From Brugia malayi (taxonomy: Eukaryota > Nematoda > Chromadorea > Rhabditida > Onchocercidae), in assembly GCF_000002995.4 (NCBI RefSeq), contig NW_025062478.1, positions 6,920,001 to 6,984,000 of the forward strand: a DNA stretch of 64,000 nt. The letters run 5' to 3'. Below are positions 39,180-53,068 of this stretch, piece after piece (the stretch's first letter is position 1; every line of letters starts with the position of its first letter). The translations under genes were made by a program, and so were the position numbers. The notes below the pieces were generated by a model. That model worked only from the letters and a program-made list of their open reading frames with translations. It did not search any database and was not told the DNA's origin.

Positions 39180-42100
39180 CATGTTATGGAACACATTCTG
39201 AGATACCAAAAACTTTCTATTTTGCGTTTATAAAACCTTTTAAGTTACGCACAAAAGCCACGAAAATGGAAAAGATCATTTTGTTTACAAAGAAACTTAT
39301 TGAATTTCAAAAAAAAAGGAAATAATATGGAAGAAATAAATTTCTAAAAGTTATTAACTGAACATGAAGGCAATCTTCAATGTGATTAATTATCAGTTAA
39401 GAACATAACTGATAATGTGTTAAACTTTATCGTCATTATTTGCTAAACTTGTTAATCTTACTAATGCCTAAAAGATATCGAGTCTCGAGTGCTATTGAAA
39501 GAAACTGGCAAACAAAGGTCTATCCTTCACACAATACCTTTTCATTTTGTTACTGCGAAAAATAAGTTTTACAAAATCAGAAATTTCATTGTATTATTGA
39601 ATCTGCTGAATGACATTTTAGTTTTTTTGTTTGAAACAATGGATTGTATCTTTAAATACTACTCTGATGTTGCTCAAACGCAATCATAAATTACTACATT
39701 TCATTTTTTTTTCCAATCTAAACTAAATTCATTGCTACCTGTACTACCTAGGCGTAACAATAGATTTCACACACGGATAAACTAGCTTTGTGATATAACA
39801 GCAACCGACCTAAATCTTAAATTTTTCACAACTGGAAAATTATTACTAATAATGTTGTTCGTCTTATTTTGAATGTAAAATCGTTAACTCATGAAAAAAC
39901 TGTTACGTCCTTCAATTTTTTTTTATAAAGGGCGGCATGCGAGGCAATTCTTCTAATATTCCGTCATTGTTTAAGCGACGCACCAAAGTTGATTTAAGAG
40001 TTATCGTTTTATATGACCACAATTTACTTCTTACTCGTCTGCAGCAACGTTCCACTTTGGACGTTCTTTTTATCCAACACATGAAAATAAAAAAGTTTTA
40101 AAAGAAATATTTGAGGAAATTTGTAAGCTCTCAGATAATATTTAAGCAATTGACAGATTATCAATCTTCAGCAGCAGATCCCCGCTTGACACAGTGTTTT
40201 ACAAATCGTTGCATTAAATGACAGAATAATTTCAATAATCACGACTACTAGACGTCTCTATCAGACTGTACAACATTTCCACAACTAAGCAGCTTTCCAT
40301 TGTTAATTTAAAAAAATTTCCAACTCCTGCAAGTAGCGCACAACAACGAACCCGGAATGATTGGAAATTTCAATTGAAAATGAAACTCTAATTTAAGGGT
40401 ACAAAATAAGAAAAATCGAGAAATCTAACTCTGCTTATGCTCATAGGTTAGTTAACAGGTTCGTTGTTGAATTTCAGAAATTCTATTAGATTCGTCCCTT
40501 GCTAATTAATTCCTGCTTTCCAGTTATATTGTTGTAACATTGATACTGCTGTCTCGTCGTATCTGCTTTTATTCTGATAGAAGATCTATGTCAGTGTTTG
40601 ATGCTGACCTTTGTTCCTCTTTGTTCAACTTGCTTTATAGATGTTTGCATTTTTCAGTCACTTAATTTCAAATCACTTAACTTCTTTTAACCAATATATT
40701 TTCACATTAAATGCATAAATAAATATTAATGATATATGTAAATTAAACTTCAATAATCGATATTTTACTGTGGTATTACGTATAGGCGTTTTGTAAATGA
40801 ACCAAAAGAAAAAAAAAGATTTAAAAACAACACAAAGGAGAAATGGAATTGGTAACTGATGGAAATATAAATAAGCCGTAAAGAAAATGCCCAAAACAAA
40901 ATATTTACCACATGTCGGAAAACTTTCTTTTCTTTTTACTTTATTACAGAAATTTCCCTGCATACAACATAATGACAATAAATTTCCCGAATCTTCGATC
41001 TCCTGTTTATTCATTCTATTTTTTTGGATAGCATAAAAATTAACAATTAGTTTATTTCTTCAGATAAATTTTGATATTTATTGTTTGTTTGCTGCATCTG
41101 GGATTTTTTTGCTCCAACAGAAGTCAATGATATCAAAAATTCGAAAGACAGCCCTGACAATTTTCCTCTAATTTACTTGTTTTTTCTCTGAAATTCCAAA
41201 CTGCTAATTTAAAAACATTCAAGACAAAAATTTTAAGAGTAACGATTTGTGCAAGGTTATTCAGCATCTAATATCATTTAATCGTAAGAAAAAATACAGA
41301 TGACTTTAATTCAGCGATTGTATCCTTCACTGAATTTATTATTGTATTTTCGAGATGGAATGAAAGACAAATTCGACTGCTACGACTGAACCATTTTCTG
41401 TATTCAACATATCACTGACAATATATATCAAACTAGTAAGTAAAATTAAATTAGTAAGAAAAGTTGTTTCGAATTCTTTCAGCAAAAGATCGTGAATTGA
41501 GAATAAAGATAAATTTGAGAACGATTCAATTAACCGAGCTTATCTCAACACTTCTTTCTGATTCTCACATTTAACTTCGAAAATATTAAATGTTTAGACA
41601 CTTCAAGTAATTTGTACACGCAGCACTAATATTGCAGTTGAAAATGCACAATTTTTCAATAGATTTCAAATATTTGGTCGATTTGTCTTAATGAATATAA
41701 AGAAAAATAGGCTGCATATTTCTCTAGTTCAGCGATGCTTAATGAAGTTCCAAAACAAAATATATAAATTCTAGTTTTATTAGACATTTTTTTTTCGATG
41801 ATTTTGTTATCGATCTCATTAAAACATATATCACGTAAAACACTATAAACGATTAGCTTATTTCCAAATGTTCAGATGGAATTTGCCCCTATGAATAACA
41901 CAAATTTTTCATTAACTATTCAAAGATTCAAAAAATGCGACATTCTCATATCATACCATTTTTCTCAGAAGAAATCTTGGAATCTTTGAGTATTGGACTT
42001 TAGTGCAGAGTGAGCCTGCTTCTATTTCTTATATTATGAATTAATTACTCAGTCGTAAGATGATATCACTTTATTCATACCATTAGCCAAGATCTAATCT

Positions 42101-42511
42101 TGACTAATTTTGACAGAGGAATGAGCGTGCGCCATTACCAGCTACTAGTCATCGTTCTGCGGATATTTTAGAATTATAAAACATTTTCAGGAATATAATG
42201 TCCCTATTTTTGAAAAAGCTTTTACAATTAATTAACCTCCCTCCTCATTATGATTTGGATGATCTTATGAATATTAGACAATTAACCTACTCTGCACTGT
42301 GGGGACATAGTTATCTCTTAGATGTCGACTGTTGTATTCCCATCGATTTGCATCGAATTATTTAGTCATTGTATTCAGCATGACGATGATGAGGATTGTG
42401 AAACTTAGTCCAATAAGTTTGGAAGTGGTGGCACTATTAGAGGATAATATGACGATGTCAAAAAGCCCCGGCTATTTTAATTAACTAAATGAAAGGAAAC
42501 TCCTCAGACAC

Positions 42512-42664
42512 TTCAGTTTTAAAGAAAAATAAAAAAGACGCAGATGAAGATACTTTGTTAATTAACTAACTGAAACTTTGAAAAAACATACAGGGAAATA
42601 AGATTTAAGATGGTAAACCGAATAACTTGCTCCGCACCTATTTTGTTTTAAATCCGCTTCGGAC
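42512..42664 (+). repeat. Diverged direct duplication, copy A
   Basis: Shared ordered words with 43276-43434 include AAGAAAAATA, AACTGAA(A/C)CTTTGA, AATAAGATT, TTGGTAAAC or its near variant, TTGCTCC and TTTTAAAT. They occur in the same order with indels, so this is an old duplication or two copies of a decayed repeat. Confidence 0.6.
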
Positions 42665-43275
42665 ATTCGGATTAGAACTTTAAAATCAGAATTAAAATGA
42701 TAAGCAAATGCATTCGAATGTTTCAAGTACAACACTGTGGATTGCAATGAAAGATATCAACGAACGGAACTATGAGAATTGTAACTTGTGCATTGTAGAA
42801 ATGGGAGAAATGGAAATTCAGAAAAGTACCACAGATCATCGTATGGCGGTTCATTATTGCATGAATTATATCCCTTTGTTGTGTGTTTTTAAATAATGAC
42901 TAATGGATATGTGTTCAGGATGTGTTTGCTCCCTAAATATTTCATGAAAATGATGAGATGACCCAAATCATTATATAGTATATAGAATAGTGCTAATTTA
43001 ATAAAAATTACAGGAAATTGTTTCACTTCAACAAATAAAATAAACATCGAAACATAAGTATGTATAAATGAGACTTCATTTACAGCATCAGCGAGAAAAA
43101 AGAAAACTTGAGTATGACCAATAACCATGCATACATGACCAGGAATATGTATATATTGATGGAAAAGAAAGAGAAGACATTACCCGATATGTTATAACCA
43201 ATAGAATGCGAAACAAAATTCAACCAAAGTTTCATCTGATTCTGAAGAAGTAAGTTACATAAATCTTCAAATGGT

Positions 43276-43434
43276 CCAGATTTTGAAGAAAAATATAAAA
43301 AACACAGCAAATGAATATGCTTTATATGCTGACTAACTGAACCTTTGAGAAATCATAAAGATGAATAAGATTCTAGTTGGTAAACTGAATAAATTTGCTC
43401 CAGTTAATGACAGTGTTTTAAATTCGCATCGAAC
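43276..43434 (+). repeat. Diverged direct duplication, copy B
   Basis: Partner of 42512-42664 in the same orientation, about 760 bases away; no coding potential in common. Confidence 0.6.
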
Positions 43435-43873
43435 AAGAAACAAACATAGAAAATGATAGAAATCATCCGGGTACACCATAAACGGGGAAAAAAATAGAAC
43501 AGGAGATAAGAAAGGCAATGAAGAATATATAAAGAACAGGAGATAAGAAGAATATATGTCACAAACAAAAAACTGAGCCTTGCTGATTACAAAAGGTCAA
43601 TAAAATGTGAAGATTTAAAACAAATGATAATATTGAAAACCAAAGCAGCATTATCCTAAATGCCAATATTATATTAAGTAAATCAGTAGATGGATATTTA
43701 AGAATTTAAGATTTAACATTAAACTTTCGGAGAAAGTGAACCTTAATATTTCATATTGACAATAAAAATATATGACTCGTAAAATCTTCAACCACAATTT
43801 TCGTTCTGCCTTCAGCAACAGACTAATAGTACTTAGACCGGATTATATAACTATGTAAAGAAATAACAGAGTG

Positions 43874-46438
43874 TTATCTTAATTTAGAAACCACGGCTTT
43901 AACTTCGATTAGTGCTTCCGCTTCAGCTTCATCTAGATGTTCAATCATTTCTACTTTTTCCAAATATTTTTTGGCAAGTTCTTTGTTTTTCATTACAGCA
44001 TAACAACGTGCGATATAGAGTAAATTCTCAGGCCATGCGAATGGTGAATATTTTTCAGCCTATAATATGATAGCAATAGTTCGAGAAATGAGTTTTCAAA
44101 TCGGCATGACGAATAGAAACATTAAGAAATAGAATAGAAACATACTTAGAGTGTATAAAATTAAATTTTAAATATTGAAGTTAAAATACGATGTTTAACG
44201 AACCTCCAAAAAATCGCTAAGAGCTTCATCGATTGTACCATGTGGAACTTCAGAAAACAATGCACTACATAATCGTTTCTCGATCCATGTAAGATTGGCG
44301 ACCTCATACGAAAAACGTCCACGTGAATGAAGCAATGAATATTCGGTCGATTGCATCTGTATTGCGCGATCCAAATATGCCTGAATTATACAGACAACAA
44401 ATACTCTAAGGACAACTTTATGGGCAACAAGCAATAAAGCATATGTTTTAACACGAGTAAGCTGTTCCAGAGCATTTATTCTTATTGCAAAAAGCCTATA
44501 CGCTTTTATGCTATCTCATTATAATCATCTAATTGAAGAAAATAAAAAAAAAAAAATGATTTCTAAATAATATAGCATAGAAGGATGCAAAATTAATTTG
44601 CTGAAACTTTATGTAATATCAGTGTAGAAGTGTGCAACAAAATTCCTTCACTTTGCGAATATTTCGAGGTTTTGGCAACTATGGAATTACGTTTGAATAA
44701 AACAATATTAAACAAATTAAAACCTTGAAAATCTTGCCCTGCTCAATTTTTTCTTTGGGTCCAAGGAAATCAGTTGCAGAGCCAATCAGGATTGCCGCCC
44801 ATCTGAGTGCTTCAGCATTATTCTCATCGATTGTATAAGCTGACGTTGCATATGTCCGACCTGTAAAAGTGAACAACTCTATCATTACTTATCTACTTGA
44901 AAATGGTACACATTAATTGTTCCTTCATTTAATCAGTGCGAAACGGCGAATACTGAAAACAAAAAATGTGTAAATTCCATTCAATCATGATTTTTAATTT
45001 CATTTTCACTCCATTTTTCAGACTTGATCTATATTATATGTGTATAATGTTTGAAATATTTCCTTTTCAATTATAGATAATAAAAATTAAAAAACCAGAT
45101 AAGGGTGCTATAAACGATGTGCTAGTATGAAATAACATCATTTTGACCTATATCGCGCAAAAAACTCCCAACTGACTGATGTAAAAATTTACAAGACTGA
45201 GACGGCTCGGTGTAATGAGACTGCTACAAGCATTACTTACAGGAATTACTTACGAGTCAATTAATTAAAATGATCATAAAATAATATTAACTAGTGTGGC
45301 ATGAACTTGGTCGAAGCAATTCGTCTGTTTCAATTAAAGGAATTATATAAAAACTTCAATCAAAAAAAGAACCTTCGAGAATGAGCAACTTCTTCTTCGG
45401 ATCCTTCTTTTGCAAAGTATTAGCCCACAAAAAACATGCTTTGCCCAACCGCCACAACAAATCAATGTTAGTTTTTATTTCTTCGTTGCTATCATAAATC
45501 TGGGGAAGAAAAAACATTTAAAGACCATGCAAATAAATGTTAGAGTATACAGCATGTATATAAAAAAAAGCCTACTTCTTTCAGCTGTTCATATACTACT
45601 TTTGGGTTATCATCTATCGCTTTATCAACTTCTGCGAAATCCTGAAAAAAACTCATCATCGTTTGTTCCACTCTTAAATTTGATTAAAATTTTAAAAAAA
45701 AAATCAAAAAAAATCGAATACTGATTAAATCTAAAAACATTTATTCGAATTATTAAAAACCTTTTAAATTTAAAAGTACATTGAATTATTACTGTTTGGG
45801 GTTTTCAGCTTGATCCTTGTTTTGTTCAGTAAAAGAAAAATCTCTCTGTGATCATTTAAAATTATTCATCCCGCGTGCATTTGAAAATAAATGATTAAAA
45901 TCTAATCAATGCAAAGAATTTTTTGTAAATTCGAAAGAATTTCAATAAAAAATTAGATTTTAGAAAAACTTTAATAAAATTTATATGACAAAATAATCAC
46001 ACCATTCTTTTTGCACCAAAAACGCTATTATAGAAAGTGATTTCTCTAAACAAATTTTGTCGGTATTTCACCAAGAAAACACACATAAAGGTTATCTTTT
46101 CAATTTATCAAGTCATATTAAGTATTTTTGAGTTTAATAATTGATAGTTGCGACAATGGGTGCGACAAATTGAAGACTTCAGTAAACGCATCTTTCTTTC
46201 TAAAAGAAAAAAAGACGAAAATTTCTTTTAAAATGACTTAACCTTGATAAAATGTTGGAAATGGCCCGAATAAATTTTAAACATGCTAAGTTACTGTACA
46301 CTACTTATATACACACACTACTTTTCAACAGTATGAGTAGTATATTTACTTAAATTGTAAAATTTTTTCCCAGTGAACAATATAGAGAAAAATTGTTATT
46401 ATTATGATGATGATGATTTCTCACCGACATACCGTCAT
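43874..46438 (-). CDS. Regulator of microtubule dynamics (RMD/FAM82 family)
   Basis: TPR-like helical-repeat protein; the family binds microtubules and affects chromosome segregation. Exons: 46433-46438, 45576-45641, 45373-45499, 44724-44860, 44204-44380, 43874-44059, all in phase, giving about 232 aa. Start MTDFAEVDKAIDDNPK; motifs NIDLLWRLGKACFLWA, NAEALRWAAILIGSATDFLG, KEKIEQGKIFKAYLDRAIQM, NLTWIEKRLCSALFSEVPHG, TIDEALSDFLEAEKYSP and PENLLYIARCYAVMKNKELA follow the RMD order. The open frame extends upstream to an acceptor at 46510 (CASVVDIFNQYPQQ...), so an N-terminal extension or 5' UTR exon 46433-46509 is possible; the chosen ATG gives the length typical of RMD-1. Which paralogue it is remains open. 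Confidence 0.85.
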
Positions 46439-46665
46439 CTTTTCAGTTGCGCTTTGTGTTATTTGTTGAGGATATTGATTGAAAATATCTACAACTGATG
46501 CACAACAATCTAAAATTTCAAATAATTATAATGAAAAGAACTTTGAATAATATAAAAGCTAAGATGAGGACAACAATAATCGAATTAAACAAATGAATCA
46601 AAAAATCAACAAATCAAAAGCTAATAAATATAATGGTCAAAATCTGTGAAATTTCTTCTAATAAT

Positions 46666-46667
<2 letters not shown>

Positions 46668-46741
<74 letters not shown>
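46668..46741 (+). repeat. (AAT)n microsatellite
   Basis: About 24 uninterrupted AAT/TAA units, followed by degenerate AAT-rich sequence to about 46800. It lies upstream of the RMD gene. Confidence 0.95.
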
Positions 46742-46742
<1 letters not shown>

Positions 46743-47679
46743 CAATAATTAATAATAGTAATAAGAATAACAATAATTAATGGTAGTTAATAATAATAGT
46801 AAAAGTTATAACAGACTAATTTGAATGTGAAATTAAAAATTCTACTTTTCAGACAACGTTGTCCTATAAGAGAATGAAAAATAGAAGCATTTTTTGCAAT
46901 ACGACATCAATAAAACTGTGAAAATTGGATGAAAATTACATAACACATGTGTTGTTTACACCTATTTCTGACAGTGTGCCAAATAACTAAAGAACTGTAA
47001 CGGAGTAACCTGATGGAACTACTTTGGTAGGTATCTCTGAGCTGAAAGTACTATGAAGATGATGAAATTTTCTTGTCACTTAACTTGTGACAAAATAGTG
47101 GGCTTTGTCATCGAAAAATAAGAGAAAGCAAAACGCTACCCGCTCAACATCTCCGATTTTGGATCGATCAGCAAGAACTCTAGGAAAACAAGTGGCGCGG
47201 CGAAGGGTACCACCAATATTTACAATGGAATAATCAGCCATACGACGACCAACCCGGAAAATCTGTATTACTAATTTTATTTAGAATTCAAAACAAAAGC
47301 CTCGAGGAAGAGATTTTGCTGGGTACGTCCGTAAACCAAAGCTTTACAAAGTATACTTGCTAATCTTAGGAAAGTGGATTTGTTCTTCACTTTTATTAAC
47401 AACAAGAGTCGATTGTACAGCTTGTCATCTTCACCCGTTGAGCAGTCTAGATTAGGGCCATTAGTTACTGTAGAGGCCCAATTTTTGAATGAAAATTAAC
47501 TGTTGAATGAGTCTTTTTTCAACATATGCATTTCACAACTAGTAATTTATCAACTGCTTTATATTTACCGTAATCTTGAATAGGAAAAACAAAAAAGAAA
47601 CACCGTCAGTTCTTCCTATTAGCAATGTCTTTATAACAATTTCCCACTTTTATTAACAGAATGAGCAAAAATTATTGGA

Positions 47680-47844
47680 ATGACTCTGAGCAAGATGTTT
47701 CAAACCAGTAAGCGACGAGTATATGGCCGCTCTCCAAGTTCATATCTTCCCGATGAAATTTCCGAAGAAATCATGAAAACAGGTTCCCTATGGAAAATGA
47801 TGTGTACTGCTCTTGTACCGTTACGTTACAAGTCGCCTCGATAA
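47680..47844 (+). CDS. Hypothetical small ORF, 54 aa
   Basis: Reads MTLSKMFQTSKRRVYGRSPS and continues through YLPDEISEEIMKTGSLW to a TAA. It has balanced, protein-like composition and a helical acidic stretch, unlike the Ile/Phe/Lys-rich chance frames around it. There is no family match, no signal peptide and no firm splice context; a TTAACAG acceptor-like site lies 21 bases upstream. It may be an isolated small gene, an exon or a relic. Confidence 0.2.
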   Translation: MTLSKMFQTSKRRVYGRSPSSYLPDEISEEIMKTGSLWKMMCTALVPLRYKSPR

Positions 47845-49110
47845 CAGTAGTTTAACGACAAATGAAATACACTGAGAAAAGGACTTCTTGTCACTCACAT
47901 TGCACCATTTAAAAACAATTTGAATTGCGGACTATGAAAGAAAAACATTCCTGCGCTCTAAAAATATAAAATAGTATGGGCTGTTTGTTTGAAGTATCTC
48001 CTTACTTTATAGAGAAAAGAATTTCGTCAAAAGAAGCGATCGCAAAGGAGGAGGGAGCATGAAAATATTGAAAAAATTTAAATTCTTAATTTGACTTTCT
48101 GAAGTTTGTTTTGTTTGAGAATTAATTGCGACAGAGACAGTTATCCAAATAACCCAGCCGGTGAATAGTGTAAGAAACACTTGATGGCGGCCTTTAAATG
48201 GTTCTTTAAAAAAAAAAATTCCTTACTAGGAAATACCAAGCATGACAATATCATCATCTCATGTTAGTGTCTGTAAAGTTCGGGAGAATATAATTTGCTA
48301 TTAAAGGAAAGTAAACATAGAGATTTTTCATTCCTATCTAATAAATATATGTATAATACTTTTATAATACAAGTTCTTCAATGCACGCATATGAAATCAA
48401 ACTAGATGTATAATACTTTTCCATATGAAGATGATAATCAGAATTAAGAATGAAGAGGAAGATAAATTTTATTTCCTCTTATTAAGCATTCGTTTTCAAC
48501 ATTTCTTTCGATTCATATTACACTGAAATTAATTTCAATTAGCAATTTAATTATCAAAAACTTTATATTCCCTAAGAGCTTAATGGACCCCTTAGATGCT
48601 TGATGGGAATTTTTCAATCTAAAGGATATCTCAATATTAATTCTATTTTCATTATATCAGATAAAAAATAGGATATAACAGAAAAGGAAATAATATAGCA
48701 TAAATAACTACCACAATACCATAATTTCCTCAGTTATTCACCAAATGTATATTTCGAAAAAACATTTGAAAATATTTATCTTCTACTGCTCACTCATTAT
48801 ATACAGCAAGCACATCACTGAAATTCATTATTTCAAATGCTTGTTTATAGATTCAAAAACTTGTCCATATTGACATTTTTAAGCTTCTCATCCTGAATAT
48901 CTAACATATTTTTAACAATCTTTAGAATATATCTCAACTTTCCATGCCTCGCTTTCTCCAACTGTGAAAAAAAAAATTTCGTTGCACATGGGGACAGCTT
49001 TATCAGATGCTGATTACACTACAAGATTTTTACTTTTTCAACATTACAACCACATTCCGCTGTCCTAATTACTGTAACTACTACTCTTTAATAACCAAAA
49101 TTGATGCACT

Positions 49111-49207
49111 TCTCACACTGAACGCTCTGGTCAGAAAGACCGGAATTGCTGCTGATCGCAATCTTCACCAGTCCTGAATTTCGATTTCCGGTTGACGCAG
49201 TGTGAGA
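49111..49207. repeat. Imperfect inverted repeat / hairpin
   Basis: Outer arms TCTCACACTG and CAGTGTGAGA are perfectly complementary over 10 bases. Inside, ACCGGAA pairs with TTCCGGT, and TTGC/GCAA can close the central loop. The 97-base element is less AT-rich than its surroundings. It could be a structured RNA or the remnant of a small transposon. Confidence 0.45.
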
Positions 49208-52200
49208 GCATACCGTTCTAAGCTTATTTCTTCATTTAGCATTTAGCATTGGCTAGATGGAAACTTTTATAATGTTATCAACAGATGCCGATGTTGAAAA
49301 TATTATTCAAAAATTGTTTAACCCCAAATTTCCTATGTGGCTTAAAAGATAAGAGTAACAAATGGCAACCAAACACAAATAATACTTTTCAATCAGCGGA
49401 TTCTGCAGAACATTTCCAGGCAAAGTTCTGAACGACTACTGAATAATCACTGGAAAGAACAGAAAGCATGTAGTTGATCAAAAATTATCTTACCATTCAG
49501 TAGATCAAAGACGTCTTATTGTCTAGAAGACTGATTCATATCAGTCTATACATAAAATAAAAAAGATTGTTCCAATATATGGGAAAAGAGAAAGATATCA
49601 TTTTAGACAGATGATAAAAAGAGTGTCCATAATGACATATTGATTGGTGTTGAGAACTTATCAGTTGAACATTGACAAGATGATACTGGCATTGAAGCAT
49701 TCAAGCAATTAACAGATGCATTACTGATAAGGTGGTTATGATAGGTTACAATTTATAGAAGTGTAGCGGCATAAGAGAAAAGAATGACAACTTTAAAACT
49801 CAACATTCATTGATGGAAATAAGGAGTGCACTTGAAGGGAGGGAAAAAAAGCAAGGAAACAAGCTTCTCCAAAAAAAAAAAAAAGTGCACTGATGCTTTA
49901 ATTCAGCTCCCTACACCACATTAGTAAACAACCATTAGCGCCTACATCTCCAATCTGCTGTGATCGTTCTGCCATCACATTCTACGCATATGATAGTAGG
50001 GTGAATGCTTCATCTCATTTCATGGTACTTCTCGAAGTGGCGTCATTTTCGTACATTACACACTTAGCACACCAATAATTACCTTTCTTAATGCAACTCA
50101 TATCAATCTACAGATGAAACGAAGAAGACTGTTGCAACATAAAAAAATCATTGAACAACATAATGTTCATGTATAAGGGCAAAAGGTTATATAATCCCAA
50201 AAGTAATGCAAAAACTTTTTGGGTATCTTTATCGATAACTACAATTTGACAAACTTACAACTACCAGAATATGTCTAATTAGTAGCTAGCTCATGTTTGC
50301 GGATCGCAGAAACAGAATTCTGGAAGTGGACAAATGAGAATAAGTAACCGAATATATTAACATATATTGACGCTGTGGAAAGTGAATTAAATCAATAAAT
50401 AACAATACTGCAGTCATTACAAACGTTCTTAGTAAAACAAAGACGCAGTGTCCAGCAATATTTACAAAGCATGAAAACTTTGCAAGACCATTCATAAACT
50501 GACCACAAAATAAGTTATAAGTTAGGAGACAACAGCGGTTTGCTAATTCTTGCTAGAATGCAAACATAAAAATCCATTTTTTCAAACTCCGTACTTTCCT
50601 AGCTTGCGAAAGTAGCATATAAATACTAACAGTACTATTAGAAAATTGATTTCTTTCAAAAGAGTATAAAATTCATTTCCTTCTTTTGTTTTTTCAATCA
50701 ACTTTAACATAAATTTTATGTCTCGTTAAGTATACTTAAGCAGCTTTTTATCCTAGCTTTCATTCACTTGTACTCCAATGTAGTAAAGGATAAAACTTGT
50801 GTTCATCGATGTTACACTACAGTAACTAAGAACATAAACTTATTGCAACCATACAAATTTCTGGGGCTTTATCAACTGCTCACTGCTTTTTGTAAAATAG
50901 CTTCAGCAATTTAAAAATCAAACTTCAAAAATCCACATACTGCCATTTTTGAATTTGCGTATATAAAATAATCTTAATAATATACAGGAAAAGTGTTAAC
51001 TATTCAGTTTTTAAATTGACAGTGGCAGTTTCAAATTGAAATGATGGATATTCTGCATACGGCAGAAATAAGAAAGTTTTTATTTACGAAAAACTGATGT
51101 CGCATAAAGTATCGAATTTGCAATATACTGAATAAAAATTAATTGCTGATCAGAATATATGTTAAGCTATATAAATCGCCACAGGAAAAGTAAAACATGT
51201 AATCTAAAAAATACTTAAGATCAAGTAATAAAGAAATTATATTCTATTTCCTTTTAGACCTCATTGTAATATGCAGTAGCCCTTGTTAACAACGTCAATT
51301 ATTTCGACAAGTTAAAGCCACCACTACCGCTTTTCCAAGCTAAGCATTAAATACTTTTCCAGTAAAACTTCATTAATCATTTTGAATCGAATATTTCGAT
51401 TTTAAAACCTGCTTTCTGAGTTGATAAGTCCATCTGCGAAAACCAGAACAAAAAGTAGTATAAAAAAAAGTATAACCTCGAAGACGCTTTTACGAAGACG
51501 TAAAAATGATATTCTTTTACATCAGCTTAACTTTTCAACTTTTCGTACTATTTTTCATTAATTAAGATTAATATATTAATAACAAACCTCCTTTCATAAG
51601 ATTTCCCCTCTTCTCAATCTCTGCAGATGAGAATAATATGCACATCTCGCATATCTCTGAAATAACGAGGGATTCTCAAATCCACTTGTAACCAATCACA
51701 GTGAATTAACTGAAAAGAAATATGAAAATGAAATACCCGTCAAAATGGAAAACTGTCCCTTTAATACATTGGAAATAAAACTGTAATTCAGTTAAAAAAC
51801 ATAGCCTAAATTAATATGTCTTACTACATATTTCAAAGAGACCTCAGGAGTGCAAATTCATTTTAGCACCAAAAGCGAAATCCACTCAGTTCGGATTGAT
51901 GCCTGTACATTTAAATGTTACTGATTAAATAAGAAACTATTAGTAGCAATTACATGTTGCACTAGCATTCTTTTCTTTTTTTAATTCCTTTAATAAGGTT
52001 TTCCTTCTTGAAGTAATTTTTTCTCCGATTTTTCAAAAAATTTTGGAGCATTTAAGTCGAGCAACCGCATTTAGGTCATTTACCTTTTTAGAAAGCACAA
52101 TAAGAACTAAAGCACCTTAAATCAACCACTTCTCGCATCAAATACCATCAAACTCAGTGGAAACAATGGTATTTCTGGTCAGTACATTTCTGAACGACCA

Positions 52201-53068
52201 CACAAAATTCACCAGTTATTTCTTCGTGCTAGCCGCATTTTGCGTATAATACCTACTGAACTACTCCGACAAAGACCAAAGCTTTATAATTTTAAAAGCA
52301 AAAAAAAGAAAAAAAAATCACTTAACCGGACGTAACTTTTCTTACGGTTCCATCTCCAATAATGACTGAAAACTTTTATCAATCTGGGGAATTTCGGTTT
52401 TTTCAGGAAAAACGATCTTTGGAGCTTTCGAATAAAATATTTCATCAGCAAAATAATATCAGAAGCAAGTAAAAAACTATAAATGAGATTAAATATTATG
52501 CAATTAGACATCCTATTGGAAGCAATCATTATAAAGTCGCTAACAAAATAGGAACTTACTTCCACTAATTTTGTAAATAACTTCAAAATTGTCGAAAACT
52601 CGAGATACTTATCAACATTTATATATAACCTACTCTTTTGTGAACTTACTTTTATATCCAGAAATCACTTCCATAAAACGGGATTTAAAAAAGTTGAATG
52701 CCACTTATTTGGGTGGATTACATCATATCATAAATGCAATTTTGATTTTCCTAACTGCTTAAGTAAAGTTTCGATTCCTCTTAAGAAAATTATTGCTTAC
52801 AAATTATAACATGTTTTAGTTCAGCAAGTAAGGTTGCAACTGTTATATTCACTCAAACATTCCAAAGAACAATTAATATTTCTAACAATAACACTGAAAA
52901 AATTCAACAACAACCACTCATGCTTCAAAAACCAGATCTCGAAGACAGGAAGCTACATGATAGCTTTCAAAGTTATTGCAGAATTCGAATTCTGCACATA
53001 TAATAAAGTAGAATTTAAAAAATCTCATGTGAAGGTGTAAAAAAACAGACAATCTAAAAGTGGTACAA

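Larger units (their letters stand above)
38860..43873. other. Intergenic, right of the minisatellite
   Basis: About 5 kb of AT-rich DNA without a supported gene on either strand. It holds the right 54-bp repeat copy (39126-39179) and a diverged duplication (42512-42664 and 43276-43434). A 113-codon minus frame at 40673-41014 is hydrophobic, but has no splice or homology support. Confidence 0.55.
46742..53068. other. Gene-poor region between RMD and MYG1
   Basis: No multi-exon gene is recognisable on either strand. It contains a small conserved-looking frame (47680-47844), an imperfect inverted repeat (49111-49207) and poly-A/T runs. A 53-codon minus frame starting at 47241 could belong to an upstream RMD leader but does not fit the splice phase. 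Confidence 0.5.

Noticed and set aside
40673..41014. 113-codon hydrophobic minus frame
   Set aside because: Phe/Ile/Lys bias expected from random AT-rich DNA; no splice or homology support.
47083..47241. Minus-strand frame MADYSIVNIGGTLRRATC as first exon of the RMD gene
   Set aside because: Its GT donor (CGG|GTAGCG) is in phase 0, which would put a stop early in exon 46433-46509; only an extra unseen exon could rescue it.
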